Shown piece after piece: positions 28,385 to 36,707 of a stretch of DNA of 64,000 nt (position 1 is its first letter; every line of letters begins with the position of its first letter). A model generated the notes under the pieces. That model was not told where the DNA came from, made no database searches, and saw only the letters and a program-made list of their open reading frames with translations. The DNA comes from Fidelibacterota bacterium (lineage in GTDB: Bacteria > Fidelibacterota > SORT01). Both the position numbers and the translations under genes were made by a program. The stretch spans positions 1 through 64,000 of the forward strand of contig JACZYG010000013.1 in the NCBI GenBank assembly GCA_022571215.1, given 5' to 3'.

Positions 28385-28936
28385 TTGGCTGAAACAAATA
28401 TCGAAAATGAACTGTTAGATTCATCAAACCCTGTTGAAGTTGATTCATGCGGATGCGTCGTTGTTCCGGAAATCATTGAAGCTCCACTAAAGGCTGAGTG
28501 TCCTCTTTCCGGTACTCTATCGAATAAAGTTCTTCACGAGACTCTTGATAACCTCGTCGTTCAGGATAAAAGGCATCTTATATCAGGAGAGGTTCAATAT
28601 TACTATTGTAACGAACCTGATTGTCCCGATGTCTATTTCTCGAACCCTGCCCGACATAGGTCAGGCGGGGAAGAATTACCTGTATTCGAGAAAAGCGACC
28701 TGATTGTAAAAGTGTTCTCGAAAGACAACGGTGAAGACGTACATGTTTGCTATTGTTTCGACTGGACAAGAAAACGATTAACAGATCAGATAAAGAACGA
28801 AGGTAAATCAACGGCATTCAATGAGATCACAGAAGAAGTAAAAGCTGGTCGGTGCGAGTGCGAAATTAAAAACCCGAAAGGCGCCTGCTGTCTGGGTGAC
28901 ATTCAGAACTTTCTGAAGGAATACAGTAATGCTTAA
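28385..28936 (+). CDS. CopZ-type Cys-rich metal-binding protein, copy A
   Basis: A 183-aa cytoplasmic protein matching the N-terminal domain of Archaeoglobus-type CopZ (zinc site plus a [2Fe-2S] cluster). Visible blocks are AECPLSGTLSNKVLHETL, YYYCNEPDCPDVYFS, HVCYCFDWTR and a closing RCECEIKNPKGACCLGDI. Here the HMA domain is separate (the MerP-like gene before it). The TTG start has a very strong ribosome site, AAGGAGGAAAGATT. Compared with its paralogue at 29935, it is eight residues longer at NPARHRSGGEE, exactly where a dispersed palindromic repeat (28646..28670) is inserted in frame. Its stop overlaps the next start by 8 nt. Confidence 0.85.
   Translation: MAETNIENELLDSSNPVEVDSCGCVVVPEIIEAPLKAECPLSGTLSNKVLHETLDNLVVQDKRHLISGEVQYYYCNEPDCPDVYFSNPARHRSGGEELPVFEKSDLIVKVFSKDNGEDVHVCYCFDWTRKRLTDQIKNEGKSTAFNEITEEVKAGRCECEIKNPKGACCLGDIQNFLKEYSNA
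28646..28670 (+). repeat. CCCGACAT-type dispersed repeat inside a gene, copy 3
   Basis: The 25 bases open CCTGCCCGACATAGGTCAGG and close CGGGG. They match the intergenic copies at 8485..8509 (minus strand) and 159..178. The repeat lies within the CopZ-type gene and adds eight residues that the paralogue lacks. Confidence 0.65.
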
Positions 28937-29885
28937 AAAACTCTTTTTCTTATTCAGTGTCCTACTGATTTTTAATTCATCCCCGGCATGGGGACAGTGA
29001 CCCCTCTGAGGGAACTTAACGCTTCCGGTCGGAAGCTCAATTGAAGGTGTAGGTCTTCTTAAGAATCAGATTCTCGTCGGGAGCGCGGGAACGTTCACGC
29101 ATGCAGCCGAGCTAATCGGCACTGGCAATAACAGCGCTGAATTAGGAAATTCAGGAAATCTTGACATAACCCAATTCAATCTGTTTGCGGGCTATGGGAT
29201 TTCAAGTCTTATTAATTTGTATGCCAATTTGCCTGTTAAGCGTATATCTCAAAATCCCACGATCGAAAACAAACATCATAGATCTGAAAGTCTTACCGGA
29301 ATTGGGGATATACGAATAAGTCTTAAATGGGTCATAAGGAACCAATATTTAGGTCCCGGCTGGCGACTCTTCTTTGGTTTGGGCCTTATCGTTCCGACAG
29401 GAAATTCTTTTAACGACAATCCCTTTTCAGATAGTGCAGATTCCAAAGACCACAGGCACTTTGCTCTTGGCAATGGAACTCAACAGGCTGACATTTCACT
29501 GGAAGCATGGCACAGATCAGAATTTCCGTTTATATTGGGAGCGACTATCAGGCATGGCATCTATTCTTCAACGAGCAACGTTAGCTATAAACCGGGTTTA
29601 AGCACTAAAATAACTATTCATGCCATCAAACAACGAGGAATTTTCAAGAATGCTTTTCCATATTTCAAACTTACGACCCGATTTAATAGAAAAGACGAGT
29701 GGCAGAAAATAATTCCTCCAAACTCCGGCGGAACTTTTATTGATGGAATGGTAGGCTTTAATCTTGAAATTAACGAAAGGGTTTCAGCTGTCATTAATTT
29801 TGATTTTCCTATATGGAAGTCGGTGACCGGTGAACAATTGGATTCGTTTAGATTCGTTTTCTCGTTCAGACGAATTATTAATTGA
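28929..29885 (+). CDS. Candidate selenoprotein: outer-membrane protein with U-x-x-U
   Basis: A 318-codon gene whose frame is open from ATG 28929 to 29885 except for TGA at 28998..29000 and 29007..29009. Codons 1-23 form a clean signal peptide (MLKKLFFLFSVLL, ending PAWGQ). The TGAs then fall at positions 24 and 27, giving U-P-L-U-GNLTLPVGSS at the mature N-terminus. The rest is a beta-barrel-like outer-membrane protein with long amphipathic strands. ATG overlaps the stop of the upstream CopZ-type gene by 8 nt, so the start is well fixed. A hairpin (29021..29036) lies 17 nt past the second TGA. A U-x-x-U pair replaces what would be a CxxC metal or redox site. Alternatives are a decayed gene or sequence error. 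Confidence 0.72.
29021..29036 (+). promoter_or_regulatory. Candidate bacterial SECIS element, outer-membrane protein gene
   Basis: A perfect 6-bp stem GCTTCC/GGAAGC closed by the tetraloop GGTC. The loop lies 17 nt after the second TGA and 26 nt after the first, both inside the usual range for a SelB-recognised element. GGUC is the loop of the Escherichia coli fdhF SECIS. The bulged U of the fdhF stem is not seen here. Confidence 0.65.
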
Positions 29886-29934
29886 AAAATTGGTGATAAT
29901 TAAGAATTCACCAGACGAAAAATGGAGCAACATT

Positions 29935-30453
29935 ATGCATGAATGCTGTACTGTTCCAATAGAACAGATGATGGCAAACGAACACAAACCGGATGGAGTC
30001 TGCTGCCTTATCTCGGATGTGACGGAAGCTCCGCCTCGCGCCGACTGTCCTGAATCCGGTACCGGTTCACGAAAAATCCAGCGCCGCACAGTCGAACACC
30101 TCGTAAAACCCGAGCAAGCGGGGGATATTATCGATACACAGTATTACTACTGCGCAGCAGCTGATTGCCCGGTAGTCTATTTCTCTCAGGATGGCGCAAG
30201 CAAATTCACCACGGAAGACCTACGAGTGGCGGTTTTCGCGAAAGACCCGGGTAAAGATGTGAACGTCTGTTATTGCTATGATTGGACCCGGTCACGCATA
30301 GAAAACGAGATTAAGGAAACAGGAGTTTCGACGGCTTCGCAAAAAATTGCCGAGAAGGTAAGAGCCAGTTTATGCGAATGTGATATTAAGAATCCGAAGG
30401 GAACTTGCTGTCTCGGGGACATCAACAGAGTAGTGGCGGCATTTCAAGAATAA
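29935..30453 (+). CDS. CopZ-type Cys-rich metal-binding protein, copy B
   Basis: A 172-aa paralogue of the protein at 28385..28936. The start at 29935 is chosen because GGAGCA precedes it and the longer frame would overlap the outer-membrane protein. The N-terminal part carries extra cysteine pairs (HECCT and GVCCL). The CopZ blocks follow: ADCPESG, YYYCAAADCPVVYFS, NVCYCYDWTRS and LCECDIKNPKGTCCLGDI. The two copies flank the candidate selenoprotein, so the operon encodes two similar metal or Fe-S chaperones, perhaps with different metals or partners. No HMA domain is fused. Confidence 0.85.
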   Translation: MHECCTVPIEQMMANEHKPDGVCCLISDVTEAPPRADCPESGTGSRKIQRRTVEHLVKPEQAGDIIDTQYYYCAAADCPVVYFSQDGASKFTTEDLRVAVFAKDPGKDVNVCYCYDWTRSRIENEIKETGVSTASQKIAEKVRASLCECDIKNPKGTCCLGDINRVVAAFQE

Positions 30454-30486
30454 AGTAATTTAGAGGATCACTCTTTCTCTTTTTGA

Positions 30487-30508
30487 CCGCCCCACGTTTA
30501 TCAGGCGG
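30487..30508. repeat. GC-rich hairpin, possible CCCGACAT-family relative
   Basis: Arms CCGCC/GGCGG enclose 12 nt; the minus-strand reading CCGCCTGATAAACGTGGGGC resembles the dispersed repeat. There is no T run on either side, so it is a poor intrinsic terminator although it lies between convergent genes. Confidence 0.35.
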
Positions 30509-30529
30509 ACAATCTACTCCCCTCTAATC

Positions 30530-32953
30530 TCAAAATAAGTAATCAAAACCTATCATCATCTGCCGGAATAGTCCCGGTTTTATCCCTTCAGGTCTTCGGG
30601 ATACAATATACTTCCTGTCAAATATATTTTTAACAGATAGAAACCCTCTTAACGGTAGATTGTGAAACTGGTATTGACCGGAGAGATCCCATATTTGGTA
30701 TGAAGGAATGAGTCCGGTACGACCGTTCGGAGAACCCTCCACTGTATTCACATTATCAGCAAACTGACTACTCACATAAGAGCCGTTTAGCCCCAAACTT
30801 AATCCTACAGGATGGCTGTATCTGAATCTCAATGAAATTAGATTTTGAGGCGCATATGGAAGCCTGAATCCTTTCACATTCACTTCTTTGATAAAACGAT
30901 CAGTCGAAAATTCGGCATTTACATAAGTATAACCTATGTCCATAGATAGGGCTGACTTCATTCCAAGGAGACGGCCAAGATCAAAGCCCAAATTTCCTTC
31001 AATTCCTTTATGAAGAGTTTGACCCTGATTGACTTTTGGCAAGTCGGTAGCCGCGCCCCCGGATTCGGATGTTGGTATTATCTGATTTTTAAAATCCATC
31101 ATAAACACTGTTGCTTCAAGGGACACACCTTTTAGCGCTTCCATTCGGGTACCGAGTTCAAGATTTAAACTTTCCTCGGCATCAAGCTCGACCGAAACAG
31201 CCTCATAACCGCCATCCGTCACGGTTATTGCGTCTTTTATCCTTGGCGGAGCAAATCCACGGAAGGCTCCTGCGAACAATGTAATAGAGTTGTTCGGCAC
31301 ATAGCTGACTCCTAATCCCGGAATGAACTCCAAGAGATCATCCCCTGACTTTAAATCAACATCGGTAGGAATACGTTCGCCTTCAGCATTGGTGACTCTT
31401 GTGCGAGAAATATTCCTCTCATACGAAAACCGCTCTACCCTGATACCGGGTGTCAGGCTGAGTTTTTCGTTTAGAAATATTCGATTTTGTATGAAAGCGG
31501 AAATTGCTTTTCCTGAACGTATTTCATCGTCTCGAATGACTCCGGTATTGGAATTTCCGGTCTCACCGTTGATCCGCTGCTCATGCGCCCGTTCGGAGTG
31601 AATTCGTATGCCCGCATCAAATTCATTCCTGAAATTAGCGACCGAGAAATCTAATTTTAGCCGGGGCTCAAGACCAATAACCTCAAAGGTACGGTTCCGG
31701 TTACCCGTGCTGTTCTTTACTATAATTTCGGTTCCATCGTCCGAATAGCGATAATCCTGCCTCTGCCAATTCCTGGTCGTTTGATACGCATAAAATGTGG
31801 TTTTAAGAACTGATTTTGAATTGAGGTTATACTGATGCGTAGCGCTCGTAGAGTACCTGCGAATCTTCAATCTGTCATCAGGCACCGGATTAAAATTAGG
31901 ATCTGTATCGTAGAGTTTTTGGGTAAGCCCTACGTAGGTGGAGTTGGAAATTTCATCATATGCATTCAGTTTGAATCCCAAAGAGGATTTTTGACTCAGA
32001 TTAATAGTCATCTTTGTTAGAACATCAGTGACATTAAAAAAGATATCCCGGATACTGTCCGCTTGCTTGCGAAGAACATTTACCAGCATTGCGCTGTTTT
32101 CGTATTTCTTTGCGAACTGTGCCTGAGCGAGCAAAAATCCGTTTTGACCGCCTTGAATAATCATACGTCCTTCCGGAGCGTTACGAGGATCAACAGTAAT
32201 ATAATTGATTACGCCGCCTATCGTTTGAGGTCCGAAAAGGATAGACCCGCTGCCCTTTACGATTTCAATTCCGCTCATACGGTCTATCGGAGGCGTATAA
32301 TACATTTCCGGCTCTCCGTAGGGAGCAAGCGCAACGGGAACTCCATCTTCCAGCATAAGAACCGTACGGCTTCTGTCAGGATTAAGACCTCTGATACTGA
32401 TATTTGCGCGCAATCCTAATCCCTCTTCCTCCTGAACATGAATCCCCGGAATCTGCCTGAGAATCTCGTTTCCGCTAAGAGGTCTGGTTTGAAGAAGTCT
32501 AACCGATGAAATAAGAGTTCCTGAACCCGGAATGCGTTGGAGCGCCAGGCTGCTTTCACCTATTACGAAAACCTGAGGAGACTTAAGCGTAGTAGGCTCC
32601 ATTAACAGGTCAACCGAAGAGGTTTGTCCGCTAAGAACAGATATGTTCAGACTCAATTTAATGTAGCCAATATAACTACCGGCAAGGCTGTGATCTCCAG
32701 CGTTGATTTTTTCTAAGAAGAATTTTCCATTTTTGTCAGTCGTCGTTCCCCTTCCTATATCTTTTATAAAGATATTCGCTCCTGAAAGCGGCTCTTTCGT
32801 TTCGGCATTAATGACTCTTCCTTTTATTGAACCAAACTCCTGAGCAGCTATTTCAACAATGCCTTCGCTGCCTATTGTAACAGTTACGAAAAATATAAGT
32901 AATCTTACCCATATGTTGATTCTGGTCTTACTTTTAAAATCAATACTTTTCAA
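30530..32953 (-). CDS. TonB-dependent receptor, FecA/metal-siderophore type
   Basis: A receptor of about 807 aa: signal segment (VRLLIFFVTVTIG), a carboxypeptidase-regulatory-like domain (GSIKGRVINAETKEPLSGAN), a plug with IRGLNPDRSRTVLMLEDGVP and GSGSILFGPQTIGGVINY, then a beta-barrel to a C-terminal phenylalanine (GFDYLF). TTG 32953 is chosen as start: GGAG lies 6 nt upstream, and the longer frame to TTG 33037 would run through a regulatory palindrome (32980..32998). It would import a chelated metal or similar ligand with TonB energy. It is convergent with the CopZ-type operon, suggesting a metal link. Confidence 0.88.
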   Translation of the reverse strand: MKSIDFKSKTRINIWVRLLIFFVTVTIGSEGIVEIAAQEFGSIKGRVINAETKEPLSGANIFIKDIGRGTTTDKNGKFFLEKINAGDHSLAGSYIGYIKLSLNISVLSGQTSSVDLLMEPTTLKSPQVFVIGESSLALQRIPGSGTLISSVRLLQTRPLSGNEILRQIPGIHVQEEEGLGLRANISIRGLNPDRSRTVLMLEDGVPVALAPYGEPEMYYTPPIDRMSGIEIVKGSGSILFGPQTIGGVINYITVDPRNAPEGRMIIQGGQNGFLLAQAQFAKKYENSAMLVNVLRKQADSIRDIFFNVTDVLTKMTINLSQKSSLGFKLNAYDEISNSTYVGLTQKLYDTDPNFNPVPDDRLKIRRYSTSATHQYNLNSKSVLKTTFYAYQTTRNWQRQDYRYSDDGTEIIVKNSTGNRNRTFEVIGLEPRLKLDFSVANFRNEFDAGIRIHSERAHEQRINGETGNSNTGVIRDDEIRSGKAISAFIQNRIFLNEKLSLTPGIRVERFSYERNISRTRVTNAEGERIPTDVDLKSGDDLLEFIPGLGVSYVPNNSITLFAGAFRGFAPPRIKDAITVTDGGYEAVSVELDAEESLNLELGTRMEALKGVSLEATVFMMDFKNQIIPTSESGGAATDLPKVNQGQTLHKGIEGNLGFDLGRLLGMKSALSMDIGYTYVNAEFSTDRFIKEVNVKGFRLPYAPQNLISLRFRYSHPVGLSLGLNGSYVSSQFADNVNTVEGSPNGRTGLIPSYQIWDLSGQYQFHNLPLRGFLSVKNIFDRKYIVSRRPEGIKPGLFRQMMIGFDYLF

Positions 32954-32979
32954 ACTATACTCCAAATTATCAATTTCTA

Positions 32980-32998
32980 AATGAGAACGTGTCTCATT
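32980..32998. promoter_or_regulatory. Palindromic operator upstream of the TonB receptor
   Basis: AATGAGA-N5-TCTCATT, perfect 7-bp arms, lying 27 bp before the chosen start. Its core TGAGAACGTGTCTCA has the 15-bp shape of Fur-family boxes, but identity of the regulator is not established. Confidence 0.45.
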
Positions 32999-33213
32999 CT
33001 CAATAACCAACTTATGCTCTTTCTTTATCAGTGTCAAGGGATTATTAATTTATATCACTACACCAGTGAGCTGAGTAAAACCTTTTGAATGCCTTATATA
33101 CAGGGGATCTTCCGTTTATACATCACATCTCCTCGATCTACAGAAATTTTGAGTTATAGATCAGCCGGAATGTGTATTAGAAATGAAGTTTATACGTAGA
33201 TTCAGTTCTTAAA

Positions 33214-33567
33214 TCAACTTAAAAGGTTCTTTTTTATTTCTTCAAACTCTTCTTTCGTTATCTTGCCTTTGGCGTAGCGTTTCTTAAGGATCTCTATTGC
33301 AGAATCGCCAGCATCATGACCTGACCAATGTCCGTGACCCCTCCCGAATACCAAATAGAGAACCACAATTAATACAATCATCGGGAAAAACGGAAACATC
33401 CAGAAACCTCCCATTCCCATCATATGCCATTGTCCAGCCCACTCATCGCCGTCGTGGTTTTCATATCGATCTCCCGAATAACTTGGGATAAACCAGCTGG
33501 CGGCGATAAGGATTATGATAATAAGCAGAATCAGATAGATGGGGCTGTTTTTAAACGAACTATTCAA
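33214..33567 (-). CDS. Small membrane protein with SHOCT tail
   Basis: A 117-aa protein with two hydrophobic segments (about 10-28 and 58-75), a His/Met/Gly/Trp-rich linker (EWAGQWHMMGMGG and GRGHGHWSGHD) and a C-terminal SHOCT-like motif (AIEILKKRYAKGKITKEEFEEIKKNL). SHOCT proteins of this size are common membrane proteins of unknown role. The His/Met-rich stretches would suit copper or another soft metal, in keeping with the neighbouring metal genes. Confidence 0.78.
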   Translation of the reverse strand: MNSSFKNSPIYLILLIIIILIAASWFIPSYSGDRYENHDGDEWAGQWHMMGMGGFWMFPFFPMIVLIVVLYLVFGRGHGHWSGHDAGDSAIEILKKRYAKGKITKEEFEEIKKNLLS

Positions 33568-33618
33568 AATAATCCCTTACGCTTGAACTTAACATCTTTT
33601 GGCATTGAAAAATTATGA

Positions 33619-33963
33619 TCAAAAAACCAAGCACTTTTCCGATTCCTCTACCCACTTTGCCAAGGTTACAAGATCGCTCTTCACCACTCCCTCTGTGAGT
33701 GATTCTTCCTTCAATCCCCTGCTGTCCATACAACTGCCGCAAGCATTAACCTCGCATTTCTTTCTCACGAGATATAATAACATCTTTTCAATGTTGTAAT
33801 AACCATCAGGCGTCTTCTGACCCTTTAGCCCGCAGAAAACTGCATCTTGGAACATGAACAGTCTTACGGAATTCCCCCTTTTAACAGTAGACATTGCTAA
33901 ACGCAGCGCATTGTACGATTTTTCTGTCCCATAAGGCGGATCGTTCAAAATAAATGTAATCAT
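33619..33963 (-). CDS. DsrE/DsrF-like sulfurtransferase family protein
   Basis: A 114-aa cytoplasmic protein of the DsrE/TusD-like fold. It opens ITFILNDPPYGTEKSYNALRLAM, has the mid-protein VRLFMFQDAVFCGL, and carries the conserved cysteine in NACGSCMDSRG near the usual active-site position. The start at 33963 is preferred because GGGAGGGGAACAA precedes it. The longer frame to 34059 would overlap the membrane protein gene. DsrE-type proteins relay persulfide sulfur, so this could link to the sulfur-oxidation operon at 48-64 kb, though it is 14 kb away and next to an ArsR regulator. Confidence 0.82.
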   Translation of the reverse strand: MITFILNDPPYGTEKSYNALRLAMSTVKRGNSVRLFMFQDAVFCGLKGQKTPDGYYNIEKMLLYLVRKKCEVNACGSCMDSRGLKEESLTEGVVKSDLVTLAKWVEESEKCLVF

Positions 33964-33994
33964 TTGTTCCCCTCCCAAATTATATTTATTCTTA

Positions 33995-34585
33995 TTAAAC
34001 CCACCCGTGAGGATTTCCGCTTGTGTATGCTCTGCGCGCAAATAGAGCAGCCGCGGCAATAAGCATCAAGGTAAGCAAATTTGAATACGCTGAATACACC
34101 TGCACTCCTAAAATTATTATCACCAGCACGATAAAAAGACATATAGCCGCAAGTTTCTTGCGACGGGCGCGAAGAGGTTTTAGTATTGAAGCAGCTTCCT
34201 CCGGAAGTGGTTTATCAGGATCTAACCCTGATATCAAGGATTCAATCTTAGGTTGGATTCCCAAGTGCACGCTGGAGAGCAGCGCTATAAGAACGAAGAG
34301 TAACACTAACTTAGTTGCTATTATCCATTCTGTCCACAACGCCTCGAATCCGAGCGGTCCGTAAACAAGGAGTAGTACGCCTGTGATTCCGACCGTCGCT
34401 TGGAATACGAAACAGCGCGGCGCGCCACCCGCGATGATGTTCTCCGTGTATCTATCTATAGAGTAAATAAAACCGGCTCCCATTTTCCCTCGCTCAGCGA
34501 CTACGATCAGGTTAAATAAAGGGACTGACATGAAAACGAAACTCACGACATGTATGATTTTCAGAAGGTCATATAAATTATCCAT
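33995..34585 (-). CDS. Integral membrane protein, DUF2269-like
   Basis: A 196-aa protein with about five hydrophobic segments. It begins YDLLKIIHVVSFVFMSVPLFN, a histidine-bearing first helix reminiscent of DUF2269/CopD-like membrane proteins. A cytoplasmic KPLRARRKK segment precedes the last helices. Function unknown. Sandwiched between ArsR and DsrE genes with 24-31 bp gaps, it is likely in one operon with them. Confidence 0.7.
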   Translation of the reverse strand: MDNLYDLLKIIHVVSFVFMSVPLFNLIVVAERGKMGAGFIYSIDRYTENIIAGGAPRCFVFQATVGITGVLLLVYGPLGFEALWTEWIIATKLVLLFVLIALLSSVHLGIQPKIESLISGLDPDKPLPEEAASILKPLRARRKKLAAICLFIVLVIIILGVQVYSAYSNLLTLMLIAAAALFARRAYTSGNPHGWV

Positions 34586-34609
34586 GGTTACTCCTTTGCT
34601 TTATAATCA

Positions 34610-34960
34610 TTACATTTCAGATAGAGAATCTGCGAGCTCTTCAGTAGACCTAAGCCTTTCCAGAAGCACCTCTCGCATTAGTTCAAACGCCTTAAGAGTT
34701 TTCTTATTTGCCACTCTGTAATAAACCTTAACGCCATCTTTACGGGTAGTCACAATCCCCTGCTGACGCATGAGAGCAAGATGTTGAGAAATATTCGCCA
34801 TTCGAGCGCCGGTACGTTTTGATAGTTCGTTTACACTGAGTTCTCCGTCGCTTAGATGGAACAACATTTCTAATCTCAAGGGATGCGCAAGCATTTTACA
34901 TACATCCGCGTGAAGCTCGAATATCTTTTTATTCAATAATATATCCTTGTCTAAATACAT
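34610..34960 (-). CDS. ArsR-family transcriptional regulator (second)
   Basis: A 116-aa winged-helix regulator. HTH: LSVNELSKRTGARMANISQHLALMRQQGIV, wing: TTRKDGVKVYYRVAN. It has only one Cys (near residue 21, in DVCKMLAHP) and lacks both the ELCVCDL metal site and the clear two-cysteine pair of SqrR/BigR persulfide sensors, so its signal is open. It leads an operon with a membrane protein, a DsrE-like protein and perhaps the SHOCT protein. It probably acts on its own promoter through the imperfect palindrome at 34963..34990. Confidence 0.85.
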   Translation of the reverse strand: MYLDKDILLNKKIFELHADVCKMLAHPLRLEMLFHLSDGELSVNELSKRTGARMANISQHLALMRQQGIVTTRKDGVKVYYRVANKKTLKAFELMREVLLERLRSTEELADSLSEM

Positions 34961-34962
34961 TC

Positions 34963-34990
34963 ATTATTTCATATATGCGAATATAATAAT
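34963..34990. promoter_or_regulatory. Possible operator of the second ArsR regulator
   Basis: An AT-rich imperfect palindrome bounded by ATTATT and AATAAT with internal TTC/GAA lies just upstream of the regulator start. The symmetry is partly interrupted, so the call is weak. Confidence 0.35.
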
Positions 34991-35279
34991 TTACAAAACT
35001 TATTACAAGTTATTTTCAATTGGTATCCGTTTCCGGAAAGGAAATGGGAGGTAATATTTTAGATTCTTGCTTACCCCCTTTTCCTGAAACTCATTTCCTG
35101 TACATACATTTCATTAGGGTAAGAATATTAAGACACGAAAATACTGCTTCTATAACGATACGATTGCGGTACCGAACCTACTTTTTATTGGTTTTTAATT
35201 GGGACTCAGATCAAGAACGTATTTCTCTAATTCTCGATTTGAGTCCCAAAAGATTGCTGCATAAACAACTGATTAAATT

Positions 35280-36062
35280 CTAATCGTCAAGGTCGTAATT
35301 ATTCTTAATGTTTGATTTAATTATTCCCTCAATATCCTTACATTTTCCGCCGCCTGAAGAACTGTCATCTATCAGAAGATTGCCTTCATCGTCAAGCATT
35401 AAATCACCGTCATCTAAACAGCTTGTTATATCTATTCCTTGCAACCATTCATCCACCAATAGATTTAGTACTACATTATTGAGAGCATTCTCATCTATCA
35501 GTATTCCACCCGGTTCTTCAAATCTTACGTCTTCGTTAAATTTTAAGATGATCGAGTAGGATCTTCCCGTTACATTATCGTAATCGAAGTTTCCGGAAAC
35601 AACTAAAGTATTCTCAAAAAGCGCATCGCTTGAATCAACAAGACCGTCACTTGCTTTTGAATCATCCAATCGGACGTCAATTCGCTTGTACAATCCGGCT
35701 TCTATCGTAAACTCACCGATAACAGGATTGCTTTCCCCGGTCATCAAATTAATAACAAACGGACCATCAATACTTATCTTATCCTCCGAAAGAGTGTCAG
35801 CCACACCATCCGGAAAATCGAATTGAATGTGCCTTACACTGGTGCGAGCTTCTTTTATACTAAAAACTGTTCCACTAAGGTCAGTCACCGAAAACAGTGT
35901 TTCCGCGGTTGCTGAGCTCAAAACGGATTTAGCCGCTGAGCCTGTTGAGGATGATAGTCTCATAGAAAATGTAGCCCGTCCATCCCCTGCCGGTGCGGTC
36001 GGATCATCGCTGCACGCCGTAATCAACGTACCGATGAGAAGTAGTTGTATCATTCTTTTCAA
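35280..36062 (-). CDS. Acidic DUF4382-like lipoprotein
   Basis: A 260-aa lipoprotein with signal ending LITAC. The middle resembles DUF4382 (EFTIEAGLYKRIDVRL and NFDYDNVTGRSYSIILKF), and the C-terminus is strongly acidic with repeated Asp/Glu (LDDGDLMLDDEGNLLIDD), a stretch that could bind calcium. Related in pattern to the lipoprotein at 25662..26444 but not an evident close copy. Role unknown. It stands alone between two AT-rich spacers. Confidence 0.72.
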   Translation of the reverse strand: MKRMIQLLLIGTLITACSDDPTAPAGDGRATFSMRLSSSTGSAAKSVLSSATAETLFSVTDLSGTVFSIKEARTSVRHIQFDFPDGVADTLSEDKISIDGPFVINLMTGESNPVIGEFTIEAGLYKRIDVRLDDSKASDGLVDSSDALFENTLVVSGNFDYDNVTGRSYSIILKFNEDVRFEEPGGILIDENALNNVVLNLLVDEWLQGIDITSCLDDGDLMLDDEGNLLIDDSSSGGGKCKDIEGIIKSNIKNNYDLDD

Positions 36063-36246
36063 TTTTCAATCTCCTAATTATTTATCTTGCTTTATCTCAC
36101 CTTTAACATTACGAATGCGGTTAAGTTCCAACTAAAGTTGCTCCAAATCACAAAAAAGAATGTAACCGTTACGACCATTGGTTTAGTTAATAAGTAAAAC
36201 AGTATCAAAATCGATATGGATTTTTTGGTCGATATAAAGTGGACCA

Positions 36247-36549
36247 TTGATGCTCTCTGCCGACGAAGGAAACACTAAATTAGCGCTCTTCAGGGTTACT
36301 TCACAAAATAATCAATCGAATAACAAAGATAAAACAGTTGCGTTCCGTACTGACGGTGCTGGGTTTTTATCATTTCTAAGCAGAATAAATACTCATAAAG
36401 TTTTCAATGAAAAGAATGAACGAATAACATCTCGAAATGTGGTTGATCACGATAAGGCATATTCAATTTACTTCTGTGATCCTTATGGCAATCGATTTGA
36501 GATAACAACATATGATCACGAACAAATAATCAGCGAATTCGCCGTTTGA
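36247..36549 (+). pseudogene. C-terminal fragment of a VOC/glyoxalase-family protein
   Basis: The 100 codons carry the second half of a vicinal-oxygen-chelate domain: TKLALFRVTS, AFRTDGAGFL and the typical closing YSIYFCDPYGNRFEITTYD. The first strand and helix of such a domain (about 30 residues) are missing; a stop lies in frame a few codons upstream of the apparent TTG start, and there is no ribosome site. It is best read as a truncated remnant, or a gene broken by one frameshift. Confidence 0.55.
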
Positions 36550-36707
36550 ATGTCACTATCTTATTCCAACTCATAATTTATTGCGTGATAACCTTATTTT
36601 ATTGATTGCGCACTGCCCAGCACTGAAGCGGTTTTAATAAACACTTGAGTTTTTAAGAGACTAAAATGCCTGTCTCACTAACGTTGGTTTGTACGATAAA
36701 AAGTCCG

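Noticed and set aside
28929-29885. General reassignment of TGA to a sense codon
   Set aside because: Many genes in the window end in TGA at overlaps with the next start, so TGA is a working stop.
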